NCBI RefSeq assembly: GCF_030412785.1
Contig: NZ_CP125295.1
Location: 2,294,001-2,358,000 of the forward strand
Reading direction: 5' to 3'
Origin: Paraburkholderia sabiae
GTDB taxonomy: Bacteria > Pseudomonadota > Gammaproteobacteria > Burkholderiales > Burkholderiaceae
DNA length: 64,000 nucleotides
Both the position numbers and the translations under genes were made by a program. The notes under the pieces were generated by a model that saw nothing but the letters and a program-made list of their open reading frames with translations, was not told the DNA's origin and searched no databases. This document shows positions 25,422 to 36,125 of the stretch, piece by piece (position 1 is the first letter of the stretch; each line of letters begins with the position of its first letter).

Positions 25422-26785
25422 ATGATCCCCATCTACCCGGACCGCAGTCCGAAGCTCAAGCACATCGACGACTATCTGGTGGAAGACGCGGCACGCGGCG
25501 ACTATCGCCTGCATCGCAGTGCATTCACCGACGAAGCGCTGTTCGAGCTGGAAATGCAGCACATTTTCGAAGGCAACTGGATCTATCTCGCGCACGAAAG
25601 CCAGATTCCTTCGAACAACGATTACTTCACGACGACGATGGGCCGTCAGCCCGTCGTCATCACGCGGAATCGCCAGGGCGAACTGAGCGCGCTCGTCAAT
25701 TCGTGCACGCATCGCGGCGCCATGCTGTGCCGCCACAAAAGCGGCAACAAGGCGACCTTCACTTGCCCGTTCCACGGCTGGACCTTCAATAACAGCGGCA
25801 AGCTGCTGAAAGTGAAAGACCCTGCCGATGCGGGTTATCCCGAGTGCTTCAATCACGAAGGCTCGCATGATCTGAAGAAAGTGGCGCGTTTCGAAAGCTA
25901 TCGCGGCTTTCTGTTCGGCAGCCTGAATCCCGATGTGAAGCCGCTTACCGAATATCTCGGCGAGGCCGCGCGCATCATCGACATGATCGTCGACCAGTCG
26001 GAACAAGGCCTCGAAGTACTGCGCGGTTCATCGACGTACACGTATGAAGGCAACTGGAAGCTGACGGCGGAAAACGGCGCGGACGGTTATCACGTGTCGG
26101 CCGTGCACTGGAATTACGCGGCGACCACGAATCAGCGCAAGGAAAAGAACGCCGCCGAAGACAAGATCCGCGCAATGGATGCAGGCGGCTGGGGTCGTCA
26201 GGGCGGCGGCTTCTACGCGTTCGAGCACGGCCACATGCTGCTGTGGTCGCGCTGGGCGAACCCGGAAGACCGCCCCAATTTCAATCGACGCGACGAATTC
26301 GCCGCACGCTGCGGTGGCGAAACGGCTGACTGGATGATCCAGAACTCGCGCAATCTGTGCCTCTATCCGAACGTGTATCTGATGGATCAGTTCGGCTCGC
26401 AGATTCGCGTGCTCAAGCCGCTGTCCGTCAACAAGACGGAAGTGACGATCTACTGCATCGCCCCCAAAGGCGAATCCGATGAAGCGCGCGCACGCCGCAT
26501 CCGCCAGTACGAAGACTTCTTCAACGTGAGCGGCATGGCGACGCCCGACGACCTCGAAGAATTCCGCGCGTGCCAGCAAGGCTATGCGGCGCGTTCGGTC
26601 GAATGGAACGACATGTGCCGCGGCTCGACGCACTGGATCGAAGGTGCGGACGAAGGTGCGCAGAAGATCGGTCTCAAGCCGCTGCTCTCCGGCGTGAAAA
26701 CGGAAGACGAAGGGCTTTACACGATCCAGCACCGCTACTGGGTCGAAACGATCCGCGATGCCCTCGTGAAGGAAAGGAGCGCAGC

Positions 26786-26789
<4 letters not shown>
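25422..26789 (+). CDS. benA: Benzoate 1,2-dioxygenase alpha (large, Rieske) subunit
   Basis: 455 residues, start set by AGGAGA upstream. It hydroxylates benzoate to the 1,2-cis-dihydrodiol with BenB. Rieske [2Fe-2S] ligands are C95, H97, C115 and H118 ([19 protein letters not shown]). The mononuclear iron is bound by D221-x2-H224-x4-H229 ([14 protein letters not shown]). The segment [20 protein letters not shown] is strongly benzoate-type; anthranilate AntA and toluate XylX are the near alternatives, and XylX is the harder one to exclude. The stop overlaps the benB start. Confidence 0.9.
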
Positions 26790-28340
<1,551 letters not shown>

Positions 28341-28345
28341 CCATC

Positions 28346-29125
28346 ATGAATCGACGTTTTGAAGGAAAAGTAGTCGTCGTCACAGGCGCGGCGCAAGGGA
28401 TTGGACGCGGTGTCGCGATTGCGGCCGCACGTCAAGGCGCGACCGTCGTGCTGTGCGACCGTTCGGATTTCGTGCACGAAGTCGCCGCTGAAATCTCCGC
28501 GCCGGGCGCGCGCTGCATCGCCGTGATCGCCGATCTGGAAACCTATGCGGGCGCGTGCAAGCTGACGGAAACCGCGCTCGGTGCATTCGGCCGCATCGAC
28601 GTGCTGATCAACAACGTGGGCGGCACGATCTGGGCCAAACCGTATCAGGAATACGACGAAGCGCAGATCGAAGCCGAAGTGCGCCGCTCGCTCTTTCCGA
28701 CGCTCTGGTGCTGCCGCGCCGTGCTGCCGTCGATGATCGAACGTCAGGCGGGCGCGATCGTCAACGTGTCGTCGATTGCGACGCGCAGCATCTATCGCGT
28801 GCCGTATGCGGCGTCGAAAGGCGGCGTGAATGCATTGACGGCGAGCCTCGCGTTCGAACACGCCGCCGACGGCATTCGCGTGAATGCGGTTGCAACGGGT
28901 GGCACGGAAGCGCCGCCGCGGCGCGTGCCGCGCAATGCACAACAGGAGACCGAACAGGAAGCGCTCTGGTATCAGGGCATCGTCGATCAGACCAAAGCGA
29001 CGAGCCTGATGCATCGCTACGGCACGATCGACGAACAGGTCAGCGCCATTCTCTTTCTCGCTTCGGACGAAGCCTCGTACATCACGGGCACAGTATTGCC
29101 CGTGGGCGGCGGCGATCAGGGCTGA
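28346..29125 (+). CDS. benD: Benzoate diol (dihydroxycyclohexadiene carboxylate) dehydrogenase
   Basis: 259 residues, short-chain dehydrogenase. The cofactor site is TGAAQGIGRG, the catalytic pair is YxxxK in YAASKGG, and INNVGG is the NNAG equivalent. BenD oxidises and decarboxylates the cis-diol to catechol with NAD. It starts 6 bases after benC, completing the benABCD order. The next enzyme (catechol dioxygenase) is not in the window. Confidence 0.9.
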   Translation: MNRRFEGKVVVVTGAAQGIGRGVAIAAARQGATVVLCDRSDFVHEVAAEISAPGARCIAVIADLETYAGACKLTETALGAFGRIDVLINNVGGTIWAKPYQEYDEAQIEAEVRRSLFPTLWCCRAVLPSMIERQAGAIVNVSSIATRSIYRVPYAASKGGVNALTASLAFEHAADGIRVNAVATGGTEAPPRRVPRNAQQETEQEALWYQGIVDQTKATSLMHRYGTIDEQVSAILFLASDEASYITGTVLPVGGGDQG

Positions 29126-29180
29126 GTGTCTGGCCGCTTTCGCTTTCATTCACACGCGGTCATTCATATAGGCGCAGACG

Positions 29181-29209
29181 AAAAAAAACGCGGCTGAAAG
29201 AGCCGCGTT
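29181..29209 (-). terminator. Leftward intrinsic terminator without an obvious gene
   Basis: AACGCGGCT (29187-29195) pairs with AGCCGCGTT (29201-29209). Read leftward it is followed by a run of T residues. It therefore ends transcription from the right, although the neighbouring annotated genes are rightward. Confidence 0.75.
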
Positions 29210-29256
29210 CAAGCGTGTCGTCTGCTGCGTGCAGACAGGATGAAACGGAACAAATT

Positions 29257-29481
29257 CTAAAGCATTGCGCGAAACGATAAACCCTGCAAGATGCAATTCA
29301 TTATCGTTGTTTCCGCAATATTCGCGATCGAACGACGATACTGTTGAATCATTGCGATAAAGCCCTTCAATGTTCGTGCACCAAAGACAATCGACGGCCT
29401 TAAGCGAGCAGAATAAGCGCGATGGAAATACTGTTTGTATGAAGCCGCAATAATCGCAACATCGCGTGTTGTGAATTTCAC
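29257..29481 (-). CDS. Possible small gene (74 aa, GTG start), doubtful
   Basis: A 74-codon leftward frame (VKFTTRDVAIIAASYKQYFH) ends about 48 bases before the leftward terminator at 29181-29209, which is the main reason to list it. The product would be basic. There is no clear ribosome binding site and codon use is AT-rich, unlike the host genes. An untranslated small RNA from the same strand would explain the terminator equally well. Confidence 0.2.
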   Translation of the reverse strand: MKFTTRDVAIIAASYKQYFHRAYSARLRPSIVFGARTLKGFIAMIQQYRRSIANIAETTIMNCILQGLSFRAML

Positions 29482-29571
29482 TAATGCAGCATTTTGGCTT
29501 TTTTACATTTCCTGCGTGCACCTTTAGTCTCTCGTTCATTCATGCATTACCACACGCAGGAGAAGAGAAGA

Positions 29572-30738
29572 ATGAAGCGCACTGCCCTCTCGATGATGTC
29601 ACTGGCCGCTCTGGCCACGGCCACCAGTGCCGCACATGCACAAAACAGTGTCACGCTGTACGGCACGATCGACACGGGGATCACCTACGTTCACAACGCC
29701 TCGGGCAACAACAGCCTGTGGTCGCTCGGCAATACAAGCGCAGGCAATCTGTCAGGCACGCGCTGGGGCCTCAAGGGCAGCGAAGATCTGGGCGGCGGAC
29801 TGAAGGCTATTTTCCAGCTCGAAAACGGCTTTGATCCGAGCAATGGCAAATTGAATCAGGGCGGCCGGCTGTTCGGCCGTCAGGCATTCGTCGGCCTGAC
29901 GCAAGATCAGTACGGTTCCGTGACGCTCGGCCGTCAATACGATCCGCTGATCGATCTCGTGCAAGGCATCACGGCCGACAACTACTTCGGCAGCGCATTC
30001 GCGACAACCGGCGACGTCGACAACTACGACAACAGCTTCCGTGTGAACAATGCGGTCAAATACACGTCGCCCGTATTCGCGGGCCTGCAGTTCGAAGCGA
30101 TGTATTCGTTCGGCGGCGTGGCGGGCAGCACGGGTTCCGAGCAGTCGTATTCGGGCGCCGTCGCGTACAACAACGGTCCCATCGGGCTCGCGGCAGGCTA
30201 CTACTACACGACCAACAGCCCGGCCTCGGAAGGCATTCGCACGACGTGGAACAGCACGTCCGACGGCACGTTCGACGGCCCCGTCAACCTCGGCTATCAG
30301 ACGGCGCACTCGATCGGCATCGCGCGCGTCGCTGGCCAGTACACGGCCGGTCCGTTCACTTTCGGCCTCGGCTACAGCAACGCGCAGTATCGTCGTGACG
30401 ACAGCTCGGTGTTCGGTTCGAACGAACGCTACAACACGGGCCAGGGCTTCGTGAACTATCAGGCAGCGCCCTCGATCCTGCTCGGCGTCGGCTACAGCTA
30501 TACGCATTCGAACGGCGACACGTCGGCGACGTACCATCAGGTGTCGCTCGGCGCGGACTATACGCTGTCGAAGCGCACCGACCTGTACATGACGGCCGCC
30601 TACCAGCACGCAAGCGGCCAGACGCGCGACGCAACGACCAACACGATCACCGACGCGCAGGCATCGATCGGCTCGTACGGCTATGCAGGCACGAGCCATC
30701 AGGAGATGGTCAACCTGGGCATTCGTCACAAGTTCTAA
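29572..30738 (+). CDS. Gram-negative (OmpC-like) porin
   Basis: 388 residues from the ATG at 29572, with AGGAGAAGAG upstream. Signal peptide MKRTALSMMSLAALATATSA ends in AHA. The mature part starts QNSVTLYGTIDTGITYVHN, the signature of beta-barrel porins of Burkholderia, continues with GSEDLGGGLKAIFQLENGFD, and ends with the terminal phenylalanine (IRHKF) needed for outer-membrane insertion. Its place behind benABCD suggests uptake of benzoate or related acids, but it has its own AT-rich upstream region and may be independent. Confidence 0.9.
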   Translation: MKRTALSMMSLAALATATSAAHAQNSVTLYGTIDTGITYVHNASGNNSLWSLGNTSAGNLSGTRWGLKGSEDLGGGLKAIFQLENGFDPSNGKLNQGGRLFGRQAFVGLTQDQYGSVTLGRQYDPLIDLVQGITADNYFGSAFATTGDVDNYDNSFRVNNAVKYTSPVFAGLQFEAMYSFGGVAGSTGSEQSYSGAVAYNNGPIGLAAGYYYTTNSPASEGIRTTWNSTSDGTFDGPVNLGYQTAHSIGIARVAGQYTAGPFTFGLGYSNAQYRRDDSSVFGSNERYNTGQGFVNYQAAPSILLGVGYSYTHSNGDTSATYHQVSLGADYTLSKRTDLYMTAAYQHASGQTRDATTNTITDAQASIGSYGYAGTSHQEMVNLGIRHKF

Positions 30739-30959
30739 AAACGTAAGTGCCTCGGCGGTGCGATGCGTCGCCGGGCTTCGATCTATACGGCGGTTTCGTC
30801 CGGCGCGCACGCGTGACGGTTCGAATCCGCCGTTTCTATTTGCGCGACCGTTTCGATATTGGCTCAATCAATCTGTCGATAATGGATCTTTCTACGTGCC
30901 ATTTTCGATCGTAGTCTTCGGGTGTGGGCTGAAATGCCCGGCATTTACGGAGATCATCG

Positions 30960-31712
30960 ATGAACACCTCAATCTTTCTGGCAGGCGCAACGGGCGCGAT
31001 CGGCAGCGCGCTCGTCCCGCTGCTGGTCGATGCGGGCTACACCGTCTACGGCAGCACGCGGCGCGCCGAGCGCGCGGCACAAATCGAACGGGCGGGCGCG
31101 ACGCCCGTCATCGTCGACGTATTCGACGCACAGGCTCTCAAGAACGCGCTGCTACATATTTCGCCTGCCGCCGTGATCCATCAGCTGACCGACCTCCCGC
31201 CCGCGCTCGATCCGGCGAAAATGGCGCAAGCCATCACAGGCAATGCTCGGATTCGCGACGAAGGCACGCGCAATCTGCTCGCCGCGGCGCTTGCGGCGGG
31301 CAGCAAGCGTTTCGTCGCGCAAAGCATCGCGTGGGCCTATCGCGAGGGCGCGCAACCGTACGACGAAACCCGGCCGCTCGACACCGATGCGCAGGGCAAC
31401 CGGTTGGTCACGGTGCGCGGTGTCGCGTCGCTCGAAACGCAGGTGCTCACCGCGCCGCTGATCGGCACGGTGCTGCGTTATGGACAGTTGTATGGCCCCG
31501 GCACGGGCTCGGATCAGGCAAAAGGCGCAAGCCCGCTTCACGTCGATGCGGCCGCGCACGCCGTCGTGCTCGCACTCAGGCATGCGCGAGCAGGCGCGTT
31601 CAATATCGCCGAGGACAACCCCGTCGTATCGACGGACAAGGCGAAGCGCGAACTAGGCTGGTCGCCTGGCTGGCGGCATGCTGCGGCACTCGAAAGGAGC
31701 ATGGAGAGATGA
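30960..31712 (+). CDS. NAD-dependent epimerase/dehydratase-like protein
   Basis: 250 residues, extended short-chain dehydrogenase fold. The N-terminal cofactor motif is GATGAIGSAL at residues 9-18, with R34 after the second strand (GSTRRAERA) suggesting NADP. The usual YxxxK catalytic pair is not clearly present; the segment AWAYREGAQPYDE holds only a Tyr. It may be an atypical NmrA-like or epimerase-like enzyme. It overlaps the following cupin gene by ATGA, so the two products probably act together. Confidence 0.75.
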   Translation: MNTSIFLAGATGAIGSALVPLLVDAGYTVYGSTRRAERAAQIERAGATPVIVDVFDAQALKNALLHISPAAVIHQLTDLPPALDPAKMAQAITGNARIRDEGTRNLLAAALAAGSKRFVAQSIAWAYREGAQPYDETRPLDTDAQGNRLVTVRGVASLETQVLTAPLIGTVLRYGQLYGPGTGSDQAKGASPLHVDAAAHAVVLALRHARAGAFNIAEDNPVVSTDKAKRELGWSPGWRHAAALERSMER

Positions 31713-32227
31713 ACACGGCGCCTCTGTTCGCGAGCCACAATGCACGGCATGCGCGCACCTTCGCGACCGTCGCGGTGCTCGCGCTCGCACCGCTCGCAAT
31801 GCTGCCGACGCGCCCTGCCATCGATTGGCTCGACGCGATCTGCAGCACGCCGTTGTTCAGCGACGCGTCATCGTCGTCGGGTGCAGCAGCGCAACGCCCG
31901 GTGACGACATCGCACGTGCTCTCGTGCGAGCCGCTTGCAAACGTGCCCGGCAAATCTGTGACGACCGTCGTCGTCGATTTTCCGCCGCTCGGTTTTACGG
32001 GCGCGCATCGGCATCCGGGCGCGGTCACGGCGTATGTGATCTCGGGCACGCTGCGCTCGCAATTGAACAGCGGCCCCGCCGTCGACTATCGCAGCGGTCA
32101 GACGTGGTTCGAGCCGCCCGGCACGCTGCACGATTTCGTCGAAAACACGGACCCCGCGCGGCCAGCGAAACTGCTCGCCGTGTTCGTCACCGATTCGAAC
32201 TGCGGGCCGCTCGTGCTGCCGCCCTGA
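31709..32227 (+). CDS. Exported cupin-domain protein
   Basis: 172 residues; GGAGAG precedes the ATG that overlaps the epimerase stop. The first 35 residues include a hydrophobic stretch (FATVAVLALAPLAMLP) that could be a signal peptide or anchor. The cupin motif has metal ligands in GAHRHPGAVTAYVISG (H, H) and a second motif WFEPPGTLHDFVEN (H). A small metal-binding enzyme or sensor acting in the envelope is likely; substrate unknown. Confidence 0.75.
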   Translation: MNTAPLFASHNARHARTFATVAVLALAPLAMLPTRPAIDWLDAICSTPLFSDASSSSGAAAQRPVTTSHVLSCEPLANVPGKSVTTVVVDFPPLGFTGAHRHPGAVTAYVISGTLRSQLNSGPAVDYRSGQTWFEPPGTLHDFVENTDPARPAKLLAVFVTDSNCGPLVLPP

Positions 32228-32257
32228 ATGTCGCCCTGACCCGCCCGCGAACATCGT

Positions 32258-33796
32258 TCACGTCCTGTAGAGCATCCTCTGCAACACGCGCGCCAACGTC
32301 CGCGCGCCCGCATCGATCTCGTCCGCACCGACGCCGGCGAATCCCAGCACCAGCCCCGCGGGCGCAGCACGCTCGATCGCATACGACGACAACGGGCGCG
32401 TCTCGATCCCCGCTTCGGCGGCAAGACGCGCAGCAAGCGCATCGTCGGCACCTGCGGGCAGGAACGCGGGCGCATCCAGCCCCGCGACGATGGGCGGCAG
32501 CGCGAGCAGTCCCGTCCAGTGCCGTCGCGCCGCTTCACGCAGCGCTTCGGCGCGCTCGCCATACAGCTCGCGCATGCGCCGCACGTGACGGCCCGCATGC
32601 CCTTCCGCGATGAACGCGTGCAGCGTCGCCTGCTGATCGAGCGGCACGTGCCGGGCCGTCAGCGACCACGCAGAGACAAACGGGTCGACGAGTCGCTCGG
32701 GCAGCACCGCATACGCGATCCGCAGCGCCGGAAACAGCAGCTTGCTGAACGTGCCGCAATAGATCACGTGGTCTGCCTTGTCGAGACTTTTCAGCGCCGC
32801 GAGCGGCCGTCCCTCGAAGCGATACTCGCTGTCGTAGTCGTCCTCGATCACGAGCGCGCCTTGCGCGTGCGCCCAGTCGAGCAGCGCGAGCCGCCGCTCC
32901 AGCGAAAGCGCCGGACCCAGTGGCGCCTGACGCCCCGCCGTCACATACGCGAGCCGCGCATGGGGCGCGAGCCGGCGGCCTTCGGCGACGTCGATGCCAT
33001 ACATGTCGACGGGAACGGCCGCGATGCGCGCGCCCGCCGCTTCGAGCACGAGCCGCGCGCCGTGATAGCCGGGATCTTCCATCCACGCAGCGTCGCCGGG
33101 ATCGAGCCACAGACGCGCCGCGAGATCGATCACCTGCTGCACGCTGCCGACGATGGCAATGTGATCCGCTGTGCAGGCGATGCCGCGCGTCACGCGCACG
33201 TGCTCCGCGATGACCTCGCGCAACGGACGATAACCTTGCGCCTCGCCGTCGGCGAGCATCGAACGGTTCAACAGCCGCGAACGGCGCGCCGCGACACGCG
33301 CCCACAGCGCGAAGGGAAACGATTGGAGATCGGGCTGACTCGGCCGGAACGCGCGCGATGGAAACGAACGGCCTTCGATGGCAAACGCACTGCGCGCCAG
33401 CAAGCGTCCGCGCGCGGACAGCGCGATGCCTGGGTTCGCTGCATTGGCGTTAGCGGCAGCAGCGCGCGTCCCCGCTTTCCTGCGCGTGTGCGGCAGCGCA
33501 GCGGACGCGGGCGCCGCCTCGAAGCGCCCGTCCGGCAACTCGCTCGCGACGAAGCTGCCGCGTCCGACCGCGCCCGACAGATAACCTTCCGCCGCGAGCT
33601 GCGCGAACACGCCCAGCACCGTGCCGCGCGAGACGCCATGACGCGCGGCGAGATCGCGCGTCGCGGGCAGGCGTGCGCCCGGACCGAGCCGTCCCTGCAG
33701 GATCGCCGCGCGTAATTCGCCATAGAGCCAGCGTTGCAGCGGCATGCCGTCGGGGCGCTCGTTCAGTGGAAGGTCGATTTCAGTCGCACGCCGCAT
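32258..33796 (-). CDS. MocR/PdxR-type regulator (GntR HTH fused to aminotransferase domain)
   Basis: 512 residues. The N-terminal GntR winged helix is visible at about 25-85 (LYGELRAAILQGRLGPGARL, then LAARHGVSRGTVLGVFAQLA). The C-terminal 380 residues are a class I aminotransferase fold with the PLP-binding lysine in YCGTFSKLLFPALRIAY. Such regulators sense pyridoxal phosphate or amino compounds and often control neighbouring metabolic genes. It is convergent to the epimerase-cupin pair and divergent from the permease gene at 34026. Confidence 0.9.
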   Translation of the reverse strand: MRRATEIDLPLNERPDGMPLQRWLYGELRAAILQGRLGPGARLPATRDLAARHGVSRGTVLGVFAQLAAEGYLSGAVGRGSFVASELPDGRFEAAPASAALPHTRRKAGTRAAAANANAANPGIALSARGRLLARSAFAIEGRSFPSRAFRPSQPDLQSFPFALWARVAARRSRLLNRSMLADGEAQGYRPLREVIAEHVRVTRGIACTADHIAIVGSVQQVIDLAARLWLDPGDAAWMEDPGYHGARLVLEAAGARIAAVPVDMYGIDVAEGRRLAPHARLAYVTAGRQAPLGPALSLERRLALLDWAHAQGALVIEDDYDSEYRFEGRPLAALKSLDKADHVIYCGTFSKLLFPALRIAYAVLPERLVDPFVSAWSLTARHVPLDQQATLHAFIAEGHAGRHVRRMRELYGERAEALREAARRHWTGLLALPPIVAGLDAPAFLPAGADDALAARLAAEAGIETRPLSSYAIERAAPAGLVLGFAGVGADEIDAGARTLARVLQRMLYRT

Positions 33797-34025
33797 GGTT
33801 GTCGCTCCGTAAATGGCTCAGTGCCGGGCAGAGAACTTGCGCACCCGACCAGGCCAATCCCGCGATTATGCCCGCTCGCCCGCCGCGCCGACGCTGCCCG
33901 CCGCAGTTGCTAAACTGAAGTGGCCGCCACGCGCGCAGCCTGTCGTTCATGCAGTTGGGCCTGCGTCTTGCTTACAATGGCTGCCTCTTCTATCGATGGC
34001 ACGCCCCACCGCGGCATACGACGTC

Positions 34026-35927
34026 ATGAAACTGCCCCTCACCCCGCAACGCCCTTCGCCCAACCGCGTGTACCCGCCGGGGACACCGGGACTGCACGGC
34101 CTGACGTCGGTGATCACGTTCGTCGTTGTAGTTTGCGGACTGTACTTCGCGCGCGAAGTACTCATTCCGATCACGCTCGCGGTGCTGCTGAGCTTCCTGC
34201 TCGCGCCGCTCGTCAGCCTGCTGCGGCGTCTGCATTTCGGCCAGTTGCCGTCGATCTTCGTCGCCGTGCTCACCGCCGTCGTCACGCTGCTCGCCGTCAG
34301 CACGCTGATCGGCGCGCAGGTCGCGCAACTCGCCGGTTCGCTGCCGCAGTACCAGGCGGCCATCGAGCGCAAGGTCGAGACCGTGCAGGAGAAAACGGTC
34401 GGACGCGCCGATGCGCTGCTGTCGCGCGCCGCTGCCGCGCTCGCGCGCGTCGCACCCGAACGCGAAACGCCGCCGCACGAAGCCGGCCGCTCGCAGAAGC
34501 CGACGGTCGCCGCGCCGTTGCCCGTCGAAGTGCACGAGCCGATTCCGTCGCCGCTGGAGGTCGCGCAGCGCGTCTTCTCGCCCGTCGTCGGCCCGCTCGA
34601 AACGATGTTCATCGTGCTCGTCGTGACAATCTTCATCCTGCTGCAGCGTGAGGACCTGCGCGACCGCCTGATCCGTCTGTTCGGCGCGCGCGACCTGCAT
34701 CGCACGACTACCGCCATCAACGACGCCGCAAGCCGTCTGTCGCGCTACTTCGTCGCGCAACTCGGCGTGAACCTCGGCGCGGGCGCGACGATCGCGATCG
34801 GCCTCGCGATCATCGGCGTGCCGGGCGCGCTGCTGTTCGGCGTGCTGACCGCGCTGCTGCGCTTCGTGCCGTACATCGGCACATGGATCGCGGGGCTGCT
34901 CGCCGTGATACTCGCGGCCGCCATCCAGCCGCAATGGACGATGGCCGTGTGGACGATCGTGCTGTTCGTGACGATCGACGTCGTCGCGGGCCAGGTCGTC
35001 GAGCCGCTGTTGTATGGACATAGTTCGGGGCTGTCGCCGCTCGCCGTCGTCGTCGCGGCGATTTTCTGGAGCTGGCTGTGGGGGCCCATCGGCCTCGTGC
35101 TGTCGACGCCGCTTACGCTGTGCCTCGTCACCCTGGGCCGATACGGCGAGCGCCTGAAGTTCCTGACCGTGCTGCTAGGCGATCAGCCCGCGCTCACGCC
35201 CGCGCAAAACTTCTATCAACGCTTACTCGCCGACGATCCGCACGAGGCCATCGTGCAGGCCGACCGTTTTCTCAGGGAAATGCCGCTGACCCGCTATTAC
35301 GACGATGTCGCGCGCGAAGGCTTGCGGCTTGCGCGCAACGACACGCTGCGCGGCGTGTTCGCGCCCGAGCAGATGGCGCGCATGAACGAGACGCTGCTCG
35401 ATATCGTCGAAAACCTCGAACAGGTCGAAGGCATGCCCGAGGACAAGGCCGACGCGCACGCGCCCGACGCACTCCCCGCCCTGTCGCCCGAAGACGCCGC
35501 GCAGCAGCACGTCGTGTGCGTCGCGGGCCGCGGCGCGTTCGACGAAGTGACCACGGCCATTGCCGTGCAATTGCTCACGCGGCGCGGCTTCGCGCCCGTC
35601 ACGGCGAACTACGCGCAGTTCAGACGCGGTCAGGCCGAGGCGCTCGGTGCGGATGGCGCGGCGATCGTCTGCGTGATCACGCTCGATGCACCTGAAGCGC
35701 CGCCGTATCTGCGCAATCTGCTGCGCCGTATCCGCGAACGTGCACCGGGCGCGCATCTTATCGTCGGGATTGGCGGACAATCGGAGCGCGTCGACGAAGT
35801 CGGCGCATTGAGCGGCACGCACAACGCGAACGGCTTCAGCGATCTCGTCAGCCAGTGCATGCAGGCGGCGAGCGCGCGGTCGGCGCAAGCTGCTGTCGAG
35901 CCGACGCCGCGCGGCGTCGACGCGTAA
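34026..35927 (+). CDS. AI-2E family (PerM-like) permease with large C-terminal domain
   Basis: The start is uncertain: ATG at 34026 (MKLPLTPQRPSPNRVYPPGT) gives 633 residues, and one at 33996 is also in frame; neither has a clear ribosome binding site. The first 350 residues hold about 8 membrane helices in AI-2E/PerM order (LTSVITFVVVVCGLYFAREV, LIPITLAVLLSFLLAPLVSL, then the LFGVLTALLRFVPYIGTWIA block). The remaining 270 residues are soluble and end in a Rossmann-like domain (HVVCVAGRGAFDEVTTAIAV to HLIVGIGGQSE). Usual PerM proteins have about 350 residues. Substrate unknown; autoinducer export is only the family name. Confidence 0.8.
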   Translation: MKLPLTPQRPSPNRVYPPGTPGLHGLTSVITFVVVVCGLYFAREVLIPITLAVLLSFLLAPLVSLLRRLHFGQLPSIFVAVLTAVVTLLAVSTLIGAQVAQLAGSLPQYQAAIERKVETVQEKTVGRADALLSRAAAALARVAPERETPPHEAGRSQKPTVAAPLPVEVHEPIPSPLEVAQRVFSPVVGPLETMFIVLVVTIFILLQREDLRDRLIRLFGARDLHRTTTAINDAASRLSRYFVAQLGVNLGAGATIAIGLAIIGVPGALLFGVLTALLRFVPYIGTWIAGLLAVILAAAIQPQWTMAVWTIVLFVTIDVVAGQVVEPLLYGHSSGLSPLAVVVAAIFWSWLWGPIGLVLSTPLTLCLVTLGRYGERLKFLTVLLGDQPALTPAQNFYQRLLADDPHEAIVQADRFLREMPLTRYYDDVAREGLRLARNDTLRGVFAPEQMARMNETLLDIVENLEQVEGMPEDKADAHAPDALPALSPEDAAQQHVVCVAGRGAFDEVTTAIAVQLLTRRGFAPVTANYAQFRRGQAEALGADGAAIVCVITLDAPEAPPYLRNLLRRIRERAPGAHLIVGIGGQSERVDEVGALSGTHNANGFSDLVSQCMQAASARSAQAAVEPTPRGVDA

Positions 35928-36125
35928 GCCCGCTTTCACTGCGGATGCATCACGCGCTTCATACGTTCTGCGCGGAGGCGTTCGTCAAGCACGATTTGTC
36001 TGCACCTTCTCACGGCAAAGCGCCCATGCAGTGATAAGCTGAATGAAAGCGCGTGCGACGCCGCATGCAAGGTCGCGCGCGCGTTCCGCTTTGTTCCGCT
36101 TCCTTCTATTGCTGCGGGGAGGCTC

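Larger units (their letters stand above)
29126..29571. other. AT-rich spacer between benD and the porin gene
   Basis: This 446-base stretch is much less GC-rich than its neighbours. It holds a leftward terminator, a possible small leftward gene, and the palindrome GTGAATTTCAC (29471-29481) that could be an operator of the porin promoter. No rightward gene is convincing. Confidence 0.5.

Noticed and set aside
29150..29539. 129-codon leftward frame upstream of the porin gene
   Set aside because: Cys-rich, unlike any family, and it would run through the leftward terminator at 29181-29209.
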